NCBI GenBank assembly: GCA_028718125.1
Contig: JAQUMN010000005.1
Span: 67,784 to 131,783, forward strand
Length of the DNA: 64,000 nt
DNA from: Kiritimatiellia bacterium
Lineage (GTDB): Bacteria; Verrucomicrobiota; Kiritimatiellia; JAAZAB01
Direction of reading: 5' to 3'
Each line of letters begins with the position of its first letter. Within the stretch, counting starts at the first letter, position 1. The notes below the pieces were generated by a model. It saw nothing but the letters and a program-made list of their open reading frames with translations, had not been told where the DNA came from and did no database searches. This document shows, one piece after another, positions 25,965 to 33,874 of the stretch. The translations under genes were made by a program, and so were the position numbers.

Positions 25965-26696
25965 CTATTTCTTGGCTACGACGATCAATCTCCTGCTTGA
26001 GTTTCTGTCGTAGGCAGTCGAATCCCAATCACCAAAACACGCGATCTCCTGAAATCCTGCTTCACGCAAGATTTCGTTCCAGCTCTCCTGCAACCGGATC
26101 CTGATGCGCACGGAAGAATGCTTGAAGTCAGATGTGCCTTCTGTATGGACGAAGTCAAAGATGTTCACCGTCTGAATGTCTCCGGCATATTTCATTGTGA
26201 AGAATCGGGTGAAATCCCGATTGTTCAGAATGGGAGCGAAAGCCGGAGGATTCCGCATGGAAGCATCCGTCTGCCCCTGATCAAACACAAGGATGCCTCC
26301 GGTGCGAAGCACCGCTTTCATACTGCGCAGAGCCCGAAGGGTCTCTGCGTCCTCAAGTGGTTCATTGATCGAGTTGCTGAGACAGATTACGGCATCAAAT
26401 CGTGCGTCGTAGTTCTCCGGCAGCTCGCAGTAGTCCACCTTCCGAACGGCAATATCGGTTTCCGCGATGTTCCGACGGGCTGCGGCAAGCATGGAGTCGG
26501 ACAGGTCAGATCCGACGACATCCAGCCCCATTGAACGGAACATGAGCAAGTCTCGACCTGTGCCGCAGGCACAGTCGAGAACTGTCTGCACGCCGTGTTT
26601 GCCGAACAGCGACCGAAAGAACTCCTGCCGGGCAGGATTCTCCTGCTTCATCCAGTCATAGCGTTCAGCAAAACCTTCGTATGGATCTTGTGTCAT
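25965..26696 (-). CDS. Class I SAM-dependent methyltransferase
   Basis: The 243-residue protein starts at the ATG at 26696; an ATG 9 codons upstream would lie inside the neighbouring attC-like hairpin and is less likely. LDCACGTGRDLLMF (motif I), GSDLSDSMLAAAR (acidic loop), FDAVICLSNSINEP (motif IV) and LRTGGILVFDQG (post-II strand) define a Rossmann small-molecule methyltransferase of the Methyltransf_25/11 type. It is flanked by attC-like sites on both sides, with its start 9 bases after the GTTGGGC core on the minus strand, so it looks like a complete integron cassette. Substrate unknown. Confidence 0.82.
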   Translation of the reverse strand: MTQDPYEGFAERYDWMKQENPARQEFFRSLFGKHGVQTVLDCACGTGRDLLMFRSMGLDVVGSDLSDSMLAAARRNIAETDIAVRKVDYCELPENYDARFDAVICLSNSINEPLEDAETLRALRSMKAVLRTGGILVFDQGQTDASMRNPPAFAPILNNRDFTRFFTMKYAGDIQTVNIFDFVHTEGTSDFKHSSVRIRIRLQESWNEILREAGFQEIACFGDWDSTAYDRNSSRRLIVVAKK

Positions 26697-26704
26697 TCTC
26701 TCTT

Positions 26705-26765
26705 GCCCAACGACCGGTGTCATGGTGGCGCGCTTGCGAGCCTACCATGCATACCGTGGTTGTGC
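26705..26765 (-). repeat. attC-like imperfect hairpin
   Basis: On the minus strand it runs from GCACAAC to a perfect GTTGGGC core, matching the GTTRRRY consensus. The arms CATGGTGGC and GCCTACCATG pair with a bulged base. It starts 6 bases after the GNAT stop and ends 9 bases before the methyltransferase ATG. Confidence 0.5.
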
Positions 26766-26770
26766 GACCT

Positions 26771-27496
26771 TCATAGTTCACAGACCATCGTATAGTCAGC
26801 AAAGATCATCGGCCAATCCGGATCTTCAGGATTTACATCTTTCGGAAATTGCTTCGGGAAACCGTCGGATTTATACCACTCTAAGGACAAACGTGCACCT
26901 TCTCTATCAGACATAGCCTTCAAGCCAAGGGCGGGGAAGTCTTTGGCGACAAATCCGGCTTTCTCCCAGATTGGTTTTGGCGGTTTTGGGGCAATAAGCC
27001 ACTGGTATTGCGCCCTACCGGAAAACATATTCCCGCCTCCCACAATCTTTTTCCAGCCGCGAGATTTTGCCCAATCCTTCAGGCAGTTTAGCAGCGTAAT
27101 CGACAAATGATTTCCCCGGTATTCCTTTCTGACCATCAAACATCGGACATGCAAAGCGGGGTCATCACATGGCGGTGGGCTCCTGATTTCCTCAAGGTGG
27201 ATCATAGCTTCGTTGATCTGCTCATCTTGACACAGATCAAAATGGGGACACCATGTTGGGTAGAAGTTGACAAAGCCAGCGATTACATCTTGGTCAATGG
27301 CTAAAATGGCTGTTGTCCCATACTTTTTGATCATCTCTTCATTTAGAATCCTGAAATTGTCAGTTGGCAAGAGAGTGCCACCAATAACCATCTTGCAATT
27401 CACTGGGCAACGTCCGTTTCCGCCAGGGAGAATGTCCTGCTTAGTCATCTCCCGCAGAAGGATCTTGCGACCATCTTTTAGTTTCACATCTTTCAT
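26771..27496 (-). CDS. GNAT-family N-acetyltransferase, large type
   Basis: The 241-residue protein carries the GNAT core in its second half: CLMVRKEYRGNHLSITLL (beta-4 and acetyl-CoA loop, with the loop form RGNHLS rather than the usual RGxGxG), LKDWAKSRGWKKIVGG, and PIWEKAGFVAKDF. The N-terminal 90 residues include a CPVNCKMV pair of cysteines and PTWCPHFDLCQ, which could bind metal. The same overall plan is seen in the GNAT at 27536. The degenerate loop may lower acetyl-CoA affinity. It is followed directly by an attC-like hairpin, which places it as a cassette gene. Substrate unknown. Confidence 0.75.
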   Translation of the reverse strand: MKDVKLKDGRKILLREMTKQDILPGGNGRCPVNCKMVIGGTLLPTDNFRILNEEMIKKYGTTAILAIDQDVIAGFVNFYPTWCPHFDLCQDEQINEAMIHLEEIRSPPPCDDPALHVRCLMVRKEYRGNHLSITLLNCLKDWAKSRGWKKIVGGGNMFSGRAQYQWLIAPKPPKPIWEKAGFVAKDFPALGLKAMSDREGARLSLEWYKSDGFPKQFPKDVNPEDPDWPMIFADYTMVCEL

Positions 27497-27535
27497 CAGT
27501 AGCGTTTCACAAAGATGTGGCCAGAGTATATTTTT

Positions 27536-28303
27536 CTATGGTTCCAAACGAAGATCATACTGATATGCATACAGTTCTTGGTCTATAGAACCGTCCATAA
27601 TGCCTTTAATGATTCTTGTTTTAAGTGCTTGTTCTTCAGCACTGTTTCTTGGGTTGTCGTTCATAAGGTTATTAAGGACTGCATCGGAAAACTTGCCGTC
27701 TCCTCGTTTGGCAAAAACGCTAAAACCCCGGCTTTCCCAAAACGGACGTGGCGGGATGCAGTGATCGAGCCAGTCCACAGGGAAAAGGCCTCCTGCCGTG
27801 TCATAAACTTCGATTATTTCCCATCCGCTCTCTTTTGCCCAGTCACACATAACCTGGACAAGCGCTTTGCCCAGTCCTTTTCGTCTAAACTCATGACCGC
27901 TAATGGAACACATCGCAAGATTAACTACAATCAGTGTTTTGTCATCCTTTGCGGCTTCGCCATAATATTCCCATCCCGTAGATTTACATTGCCGCGCAAT
28001 TGCCTTCGGCAGGAAAACAATATGACCAAGAACGGTGTCTTTATGCCACACGATAGCAGCGCAATTGCCATATTTATTTCGCGTTTGTTTCATGAAATCA
28101 GGCAACTCGTCGCCGGGAACGGGAAGCCTGCTGCAATGGTCATGATGCGCCCATACTACGCCATGTCGTGGTTTAAATGGGTCTGCGCTGACGCACATGT
28201 TGAATGTCCAGGAATCATCCATGAGTTTCACTACGACCTGCTTGCCGTTAGCATCTATGTATCGTGGATCTATCATTTTTCCATTCCAACTGTTGCGGAT
28301 CAT
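27536..28303 (-). CDS. GNAT-family N-acetyltransferase, large type
   Basis: The 255-residue protein has a canonical GNAT motif, MCSISGHEFRRKGLGKALVQ (acetyl-CoA loop RRKGLG), then CDWAKESGWEIIEVYD and PFWESRGFSVF. The N-terminal half contains a MCVSADPF strand and an HHDHC segment like the paired residues in its neighbour at 26771, so the two are probably diverged duplicates. The gene lies 39 bases upstream of that neighbour and 6 bases after the next GNAT, suggesting one transcript of three acetyltransferases. Substrate unknown. Confidence 0.8.
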   Translation of the reverse strand: MIRNSWNGKMIDPRYIDANGKQVVVKLMDDSWTFNMCVSADPFKPRHGVVWAHHDHCSRLPVPGDELPDFMKQTRNKYGNCAAIVWHKDTVLGHIVFLPKAIARQCKSTGWEYYGEAAKDDKTLIVVNLAMCSISGHEFRRKGLGKALVQVMCDWAKESGWEIIEVYDTAGGLFPVDWLDHCIPPRPFWESRGFSVFAKRGDGKFSDAVLNNLMNDNPRNSAEEQALKTRIIKGIMDGSIDQELYAYQYDLRLEP

Positions 28304-28309
28304 GCGCGG

Positions 28310-28777
28310 CTATGAACCGTCGCGTGCATCCAGCTTGTTGAGTTTCATTTCATAATGCACGGCGTACGTGCCCCAGACTTCTCTATCGGATAGAGTCGCC
28401 TCGGCACCACGCCTTCGGAGAAGGCACTCTGCGAGCGCAAGGGCTCTTACATTCTTCTTAAAGATATTGAAAACGAGTCGAAAACCGGAACAGAACGCTT
28501 CCTCCAACAAGGCTATGGCGATAGCCGCATTGCGATTCGCCGGCCTAACGTAAAGTTCATGAATCTCGCACTCGTCACCTCTGATCTCGAGGACAATAAA
28601 ACCGGCGTATGATTCGTTCTCTACATCGACAAACGTTTGCATTCCTTGGACGTCCAGAAAAGTGATTGTCTGACCGCAGGGATATGATGGTTCAACAAGT
28701 TGCAGTTCCCTCTCATACGCGGTGAGGAGCGCAAGAAACGCTTGGTCTTTCCATGGACTGTTCAGTTTATAAATCAT
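28310..28777 (-). CDS. Small GNAT-family acetyltransferase
   Basis: The 155-residue protein is of the usual single-domain GNAT length. GFIVLEIRGDECEIHELYVRP is the beta-4 strand with the common ELYV form, followed by NRNAAIAIALLEEAF in place of the classic RGxGxG loop, so the pyrophosphate-binding turn is altered. A basic helix-rich C-terminal part and YAVHYEMKL complete the fold. It precedes the GNAT at 27536 by 6 bases. The altered loop makes activity uncertain. Fold assignment rests mainly on the ELYV region and length. Confidence 0.65.
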   Translation of the reverse strand: MIYKLNSPWKDQAFLALLTAYERELQLVEPSYPCGQTITFLDVQGMQTFVDVENESYAGFIVLEIRGDECEIHELYVRPANRNAAIAIALLEEAFCSGFRLVFNIFKKNVRALALAECLLRRRGAEATLSDREVWGTYAVHYEMKLNKLDARDGS

Positions 28778-28798
28778 CCGGCAACGTCCGAAGTCAGG

Positions 28799-30484
28799 CT
28801 ACTTAATTTTTGTCGCCTTGGGATTCTGTCCGTTCTGATGGAGAATTAAATCGATCACTCGGCCCTGGTTATCCTTGACGAAGGTGATTTGCGCATTGAC
28901 AACTTTGTAGAAAAACTCGGTCTCGGATTCGGGAAAGATTTCCAGAAAGCTTTGGCCGGTGAGGCGGGCCAGCAGCCGGCCGCCATCACGACGAATCGCG
29001 AAGACCGCGCCCGGTGCGAGTTGGTACTCGCCCACATAGGTGTTGTACAATTTTGGGTCTAACTTGACGGCCTGGCGTTCTTTGGGAGGCTTATCGGAGA
29101 TTTTCTTTGCGGTCTGGTCAAGGCCGTTTTGGTGCAACACCAAACTTTGCGCTTTGCCACTAGTGTCCTTATTGAATGTGATCCGGGCGTTGACTACTTT
29201 GTAGAAAAAGTCAGTCTCGGATTCAGGGAAGATTTCGTAGTACTCCTGGCCCGTGAGCTGGGCCATCAACTTTCCACCGTCCCGCCGCAGATTGAAGAAG
29301 ACGCTTGGCGCCAGTTCGTATTGCCCGACGTACCGATCAAGGATCTCCGGTTTCAGATTAATCGCAACGCGTTCCTTCGCCGGCTCGAAGTGCGCCAGCG
29401 GTTGCTGGGGTTCAAGGAGGTGAAAGCCAATATCGTCAATGCAGTTGGCCGAGTTGGCCAGCACCACCACGCCCTGCCTCTTCTTCTTATCGAACCCGAT
29501 AAAGGAATGGTATCCTCCCGTTCCGCCGTTATGCCAAATCGCCTCCGTTCCGAATTTGTTCAGGATATGCCAGCCCAGGCTTATCTGCATATCGGGAGAA
29601 CCGGCCGCATGTCGTGGCACCTGTGTCAGCTGCATAGCCGGCCACAGGTCTGACTTGGTCAATCCGAGATTGGCCGTGACGAATTTCAGCATGTCGTTGG
29701 CGGTGGAGCGTAATGCGCCTGCCCCGGCGAGCGTTGGGATGTCCCAATTCGCCACCGGCTCGCATTTCTCGTTGTGGCCGGTTGCCAGCCGTACCCTGAG
29801 TCCAGGCGTAAGCACGATCAGAGTGTTGGTCATACCGAGAGGCCGGCAAATGCGCTGGACCACCAAGGCCTCGTAATTGGTGCCCGCCTTCCGAGCGAGG
29901 ATATGTCCCAGCAATCCGGCTCCCAGGTTTGAATACTCGTAGGTCGCGCCGATGTCGCGGGATAACGTATAGCCGGAAAGGAATGCATACATCTGCTCGA
30001 CCGTGTAGTCGGCATAGGGATTGTTTACATTGCCCGGCGTAAAGTTGTCCGGCATCCGCGGAAGGCCGGAGGTGTGTGTGGCCAAATCAAGCAAGGTTAT
30101 CTGCCGGCCATTTCGGGTGGGGACTTTCACTGCGGGCGGAAGATATTTTGAAATCGGGTCGTCCAGTTTCATCTCGCCCCGCTCGACTGCGTCCGCCATG
30201 AGGAGCGCGGTGAATACTTTAGTGGCGGAACCGATTTCAAAAACCGTGTCCCCGTCAACCGTTCTGTCGCTGCCACGGCTCAGCTTCCCGTAACGGATGA
30301 TCCTCGGCCCTTTCTCGTCCACAAGCCCGACGACAATCCCCACGCCTTGTTTGGCGGTATCAATGCGCTCGCGTAGAATGGCCGCGATTTCCGAGTCAGA
30401 GGGCGGGTTTTCAGCGGCGGACAGAAAGGGGGCCGCCCACAAAAAAAGAATGACAATAATAGAGTTACGTATCGGCCAGTTCAT
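28799..30484 (-). CDS. Exported serine hydrolase (beta-lactamase family) with two DUF3471 repeats
   Basis: The 561-residue protein begins with a signal peptide ending near FLSAAE. The beta-lactamase/AmpC-type hydrolase domain has SATK near 85-88 (nucleophile and lysine), YSN near 183, and HNG near 313. Two tandem DUF3471 repeats follow (YVGQYELAPSVFF and YVGEYQLAPGAVF, each about 85 residues and closely similar). This layout is typical of periplasmic or secreted esterases/D-aminopeptidases rather than true resistance lactamases. The near-identity of the two repeats points to a recent internal duplication. It stands alone on the minus strand beside the GNAT cluster. Confidence 0.85.
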   Translation of the reverse strand: MNWPIRNSIIVILFLWAAPFLSAAENPPSDSEIAAILRERIDTAKQGVGIVVGLVDEKGPRIIRYGKLSRGSDRTVDGDTVFEIGSATKVFTALLMADAVERGEMKLDDPISKYLPPAVKVPTRNGRQITLLDLATHTSGLPRMPDNFTPGNVNNPYADYTVEQMYAFLSGYTLSRDIGATYEYSNLGAGLLGHILARKAGTNYEALVVQRICRPLGMTNTLIVLTPGLRVRLATGHNEKCEPVANWDIPTLAGAGALRSTANDMLKFVTANLGLTKSDLWPAMQLTQVPRHAAGSPDMQISLGWHILNKFGTEAIWHNGGTGGYHSFIGFDKKKRQGVVVLANSANCIDDIGFHLLEPQQPLAHFEPAKERVAINLKPEILDRYVGQYELAPSVFFNLRRDGGKLMAQLTGQEYYEIFPESETDFFYKVVNARITFNKDTSGKAQSLVLHQNGLDQTAKKISDKPPKERQAVKLDPKLYNTYVGEYQLAPGAVFAIRRDGGRLLARLTGQSFLEIFPESETEFFYKVVNAQITFVKDNQGRVIDLILHQNGQNPKATKIK

Positions 30485-30660
30485 GAGATTAGTTCTTCTG
30501 ATGTTTTAATTGGTTTTCTTTCGTTTTGTGTCAAACGACAGCCTTGTGTCTCCGAGAACCCGCCGCAGGCACAAGTAGCGCTGCTCGCAGTCATTATTTT
30601 GCTAGTAGCCGTCAGACAATGGTACTCAAACTTCAACAATCATGCCCCAAGCAGCACATG

Positions 30661-32250
30661 TCATTGGCCCGTCCGGAATATGTAAATGACCGGGTCCAAT
30701 GGCACACCGGCGGCACTCTGAAAATTCTGGTGCGACGAACTGTTCAACCCAACCCGATATTGATGAGTGGGCTCCAGACGAACGGGCAACACGCATGTGC
30801 GCTGATCATTGGTCCAGTACAGCCTTTCGCCCTCCGGCATAGATGGATAGTCAGGTCCACTTCCGGTCCATGAATAGCCGCCACCCATTGGCACGGTGAA
30901 AGTAACGCGCAGTTCCGTCGTTTTTGGATCAACTGCGTCCGCGCCGTTGGCCGGTTGTAATTCAAGAATAGTTGGCTTCTGAATCTTGGCCGTCATGTTG
31001 CTGTCCGCCCCCCGTGTAGTGAAGTAGATCGCCGAAGGCAGAGCGGGTACGCCCGCGGCACTGCGGAAATTGCGATAGCTTTCAGAATTGATGCCGACAC
31101 GGTAGTAATGGCCTGGCTCCAGTTTCACTGGCAACACCGCCGTGCGGGGGTCATGCCAGTGCGGGGCTTGGCCCTCAGCTTTCGGCGGATAATCGGGCCC
31201 CCCGCCGGTCCATGAAAAGCCATGCGACATGTCGCAGTCGAAGGTGACGGTAATTTCGGGCGTGGCGGGATCGACGTCCGCGGCGCCCGCTGCCGGTGCT
31301 GTCGCGATAATTCGCGGCGTTACTTCAGCCACAGCGTTCGTGGCCGGCGCCGCCGTGACGCGCGCAGACTTCGCCGACGTGAGTTTGAGAAACACACATT
31401 GATGGGTTTCGAATCCGTCAACGCCATCAAAGCTTTGATGGTAAATCTCCTCACATCCTTCCTTTAGATGCTTCTGCTTAAATCTTTCATGCATTTGCGG
31501 CGTTATCCCATAATACCAATACCACCACCAAGGCCCCTTAGGATGATTTTTTATGACAAACCTGAACTCATTTATTTTATTATTACGCCTGCCTTCAACC
31601 TTGACTGGATAATATCCGGATTTATTCGCGAAATCAACGAACCTGGGGGCTTCTTTTCCGTTCATCCATTTTGAAAACGACGGATTGGCAGAGCTCAGGT
31701 GATCAACTATTCGGCGTAGATGTGCAATCCGATGCTGTTGATAGAGTATAGAGAATGCAGAAATAACCAGGCAGATGAACAATAGACTAATGATTATAGG
31801 ACAGATGCGTAGTTTTACAAACTGGATGCACTTTTCGAAGTTAGCAATCAGTGCCGCGACCAGTCCGGGCAACAGTCCACATGAAAGAATAAGGACGCTT
31901 GGGAATAGCACTGCGCGTAAGAAAAGACTCGGTTCCGACAAACCCTGCGCTTTAATGAAACCAAAAAAAGATAGGTGCCCTTCCATTCTTATTGCGAATC
32001 GGGTCAAAAAAATGTGCTGATTCACATAAAAATAAACAGGCACCAAAAGTGCTGGTAAGCACATAATCCAGCCTGCTTTGATAGGATGTTCCGGGACAAA
32101 CCGAACACCTATGAAGATAAAAGCAAGAACGAGGGGAATAACGGGCCAAATTATATCAATATCAGTTCCAGCCCATTTGAACGTTCCAAAAGTGAGCACG
32201 GTCAAAGCAGCCCCGTAAGCCAATAACAGAATAGTTGTTTTTTTCTTCAT
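30661..32250 (-). CDS. Membrane protein with two C-terminal Ig-like (Big_5) repeats
   Basis: The 529-residue protein has about five hydrophobic segments in residues 1-175. A soluble region follows with KGPWWWYWYYGITPQ near 245. Two Big_5-type Ig-like repeats of about 100 residues come last: TPEITVTFDCDMSHGFSWTG and TELRVTFTVPMGGGYSWTGS, each followed by an FRSAAGVP/FQSAAGVP motif. Big_5 repeats usually sit on extracytoplasmic parts, so the tail is expected outside the inner membrane. The repeats are clearly duplicates of each other. Transport function cannot be claimed; a surface or envelope sensor role is possible. It is separated from the hydrolase gene by 176 bases containing a weak hairpin. 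Confidence 0.7.
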   Translation of the reverse strand: MKKKTTILLLAYGAALTVLTFGTFKWAGTDIDIIWPVIPLVLAFIFIGVRFVPEHPIKAGWIMCLPALLVPVYFYVNQHIFLTRFAIRMEGHLSFFGFIKAQGLSEPSLFLRAVLFPSVLILSCGLLPGLVAALIANFEKCIQFVKLRICPIIISLLFICLVISAFSILYQQHRIAHLRRIVDHLSSANPSFSKWMNGKEAPRFVDFANKSGYYPVKVEGRRNNKINEFRFVIKNHPKGPWWWYWYYGITPQMHERFKQKHLKEGCEEIYHQSFDGVDGFETHQCVFLKLTSAKSARVTAAPATNAVAEVTPRIIATAPAAGAADVDPATPEITVTFDCDMSHGFSWTGGGPDYPPKAEGQAPHWHDPRTAVLPVKLEPGHYYRVGINSESYRNFRSAAGVPALPSAIYFTTRGADSNMTAKIQKPTILELQPANGADAVDPKTTELRVTFTVPMGGGYSWTGSGPDYPSMPEGERLYWTNDQRTCVLPVRLEPTHQYRVGLNSSSHQNFQSAAGVPLDPVIYIFRTGQ

Positions 32251-32329
32251 ATTTCTTTCGCACGTTGCCGTTCAGGATGCGGCACTAAGCAACGCTATCC
32301 GACAACAGAGTATTGGGCGGTCACTCTGT

Positions 32330-32626
32330 TCAGAGTCTGCCGCAGACAAAGGCCGGTTCTTGGGATACGTTCACAAAGTACGTCCCTTTGATCTTCAACT
32401 TCCGCATGACAGCCACAAGACTCCGGTAATAATGCTTGAGCTGTGCCATCTGATCACCAAGCTGAATCACAGCTCCGTAGGTTCCCGCCGGCAGCGCCAT
32501 CTCGCTGCCCTCAGTCTGCGGGAGTGTGGCTTTCAGGCCCAACGTTGAGACCTCGTCAGAAAGACAGGTGATGACTCCGTCATCGAGGGATGCAATTTCG
32601 ACAGTAAATGTTACGATGCCTTCCAT
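32330..32626 (-). CDS. Small protein of unknown function
   Basis: The 98-residue protein is preceded by GGAAGGGAG and starts at the ATG at 32626; an ATG 27 bases upstream is less well placed. The N-terminal half alternates beta strands (IVTFTVEIASL), then LPAGTYGAVIQLGDQM. A basic helix LKHYYRSLVAVMRKLKIKG follows, and the protein ends in FVCGRL. No family recognised. It lies at the left end of a set of small minus-strand genes that precede the plasmid-like module. Confidence 0.55.
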   Translation of the reverse strand: MEGIVTFTVEIASLDDGVITCLSDEVSTLGLKATLPQTEGSEMALPAGTYGAVIQLGDQMAQLKHYYRSLVAVMRKLKIKGTYFVNVSQEPAFVCGRL

Positions 32627-32653
32627 GGTTAATCTCCCTTCCTTACTGTCCAT

Positions 32654-32892
32654 TGATTAACAAGTAACTTTACCCTGATATTATGTTAGCATGGTTTTTA
32701 AATGAATATTTCCCTATACCCATCTCTGCGGCTCTGGGACAATACAGTATTAAGATTTAAGCCTATCCCCGCGCGTCTGTAGAAGTCAAGATTGAAAACC
32801 AGCGGCAAAAATTATCACTCAAATGCTTTAAGGCTACCCTGGTCGGTTCCAAAAACCTCCCGCAGGGGAATGATAGGCAATTTTATCCGCCA
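32654..32892. other. Gap without gene
   Basis: About 240 bases with no supported frame, terminator or repeat; a short AT-rich patch lies at 32690-32720. Confidence 0.5.
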
Positions 32893-33228
32893 TCAGGCCG
32901 CAATGTTGCGGATTTCAGCCAGAAGACGCCGAGTATCAAGGTTGAAATCCAATTCCCTTTCTTTTGCCATGGTTTGAAGCATCCAAGCATGACCGGAAAG
33001 TAAGGACTGCTCAATGGTCAGTTCTTCTTTGGCCTGGAGATAACCAAAAAACGATATTTCATCGCCGGGCCTGAGTTCTGACTGTTTCAGGTCAAGAAAA
33101 GCTGTTTGTGCTTTGACCTTTTCATACTGGGATCGAAGTACAGCTATCATTTCCCGAAAATTATCGTCTTTGCCATTCTGGAGATCTGTAAGTGCTTTTT
33201 CACCTAGTTCGTGTTTTTGATTAACCAT
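32893..33228 (-). CDS. Small helical protein of unknown function
   Basis: The 111-residue protein is predicted almost wholly helical and is rich in charged residues. Its periodicity in MIAVLRSQYEKVKAQTAFLDL suggests a coiled coil, and a turn at RPGDEIS separates two long helices. No clear ribosome-binding site is seen before the ATG. No family recognised. It lies between the unknown gene at 32330 and a zinc-ribbon gene at 33253, all on the minus strand. Confidence 0.5.
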   Translation of the reverse strand: MVNQKHELGEKALTDLQNGKDDNFREMIAVLRSQYEKVKAQTAFLDLKQSELRPGDEISFFGYLQAKEELTIEQSLLSGHAWMLQTMAKERELDFNLDTRRLLAEIRNIAA

Positions 33229-33252
33229 TACATTTAATGGGCCTGGTAAATC

Positions 33253-33396
33253 TCATTTCATCTTGACGAGATACCGTTTGCCGCAATCCTTACAAAGCCG
33301 GTCTTTAGATTTGCCATTGGCTCTGTATTCGAATCCCTTTGATATGCTCTGCGTGGAACCGCAATGCGGACACTTCGTCGGTCTTCCTTTTCCCAT
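33253..33396 (-). CDS. 47-residue zinc-ribbon protein
   Basis: This short gene encodes a single zinc ribbon: CPHC near residues 9-12 and CKDC near 35-38, with basic residues throughout (MGKGRPTK, KRYLVKMK). The fold resembles the N-terminal finger of IS1-type InsA and small transcription-factor ribbons. GAGGTGA precedes the ATG at the right distance. A BRE/TATA-like sequence lies about 38 bases upstream. A nucleic-acid-binding role is likely; the partner is unknown. Confidence 0.7.
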   Translation of the reverse strand: MGKGRPTKCPHCGSTQSISKGFEYRANGKSKDRLCKDCGKRYLVKMK

Positions 33397-33427
33397 GTGC
33401 ATCACCTCGGTCAGACAAGAGCATCTG

Positions 33428-33444
33428 CGTTTATAAACGTTTCG
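33428..33444 (-). promoter_or_regulatory. BRE/TATA-like promoter for the zinc-ribbon gene
   Basis: On the minus strand CGAAACGTTTATAAACG repeats the CGAAAC-TTTATA arrangement seen before the HerA operon (20567-20585). It is about 38 bases from the ATG, leaving a short leader that includes the ribosome-binding site. Confidence 0.45.
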
Positions 33445-33455
33445 ATGCCGGTGGG

Positions 33456-33680
33456 TCAGTCATCCTCGTCAAGGAAATCCAAGTCATCGTCGGACGTACA
33501 GCGGGAACCGCTCGGCTCATAGCTCACGGTCTTATACGTGGCCTCAGCGGTGTCTACAAGTTCGTCGAACCGGTCGTATATGTTACCGACCATGTTCTTG
33601 ATGTCGCTTACATCGCCCTCGATGACACGGACGCGTTCTTCCAACGGGCAGTGATGGTCCTGATATTTTTCGGGTGTCAT
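33456..33680 (-). CDS. Small acidic-tailed protein of unknown function
   Basis: The start is placed at the ATG at 33680, giving 74 residues; an upstream ATG six codons earlier lies too close to the promoter-like sequence. The protein has a long helix (CPLEERVRVIEGDVSDIKNMVGN... region, 15-45) with coiled-coil spacing and ends in an acidic run (DDDLDFLDEDD). The TATA-like box at 33705-33712 is about 28 bases before this ATG, which would make the transcript nearly leaderless. No family recognised. Confidence 0.5.
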   Translation of the reverse strand: MTPEKYQDHHCPLEERVRVIEGDVSDIKNMVGNIYDRFDELVDTAEATYKTVSYEPSGSRCTSDDDLDFLDEDD

Positions 33681-33704
33681 TCTGGAAGGACAACGCACTG
33701 AAGG

Positions 33705-33712
33705 TATTTAAG
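33705..33712 (-). promoter_or_regulatory. TATA-like box 28 bases before the small gene at 33456
   Basis: On the minus strand CTTAAATACC sits at the archaeal promoter distance from the ATG at 33680. The same CTTAAATAC also occurs at 39551-39560. Confidence 0.35.
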
Positions 33713-33874
33713 CATTATGGAACATTTGTTTCACTGGATGGGGGTCAAAAACATTTTTATCATACCATACACATCATAATCCGCGTGCTGAGGATTGACT
33801 CTCAATAAACGAAGATAGCTTGTCGCTGAATAATGTGGTATGACTGATTTCAAACGCTTTGGAAAAATACGTTT

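Noticed and set aside
25166-26104. 312-residue plus-strand frame
   Set aside because: Runs across a GNAT gene, an attC-like site and a methyltransferase on the opposite strand; composition is that of a shadow.
27515-28315. 266-residue plus-strand frame
   Set aside because: Antisense of the GNAT at 27536, which has clear acetyl-CoA motifs.
28799-30484. Antibiotic-resistance beta-lactamase
   Set aside because: DUF3471 repeats and overall layout point to an esterase/peptidase-type serine hydrolase; resistance is not supported.
30520-30610. Third attC-like site near 30530-30600
   Set aside because: CTTGTG/CACAAG arms pair, but no GTTRRRY core is present at a suitable position.
32265-32305. GTTGCCG...GCAAC inverted repeat as attC or operator
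   Set aside because: Short arms and no consensus boxes; could be chance.
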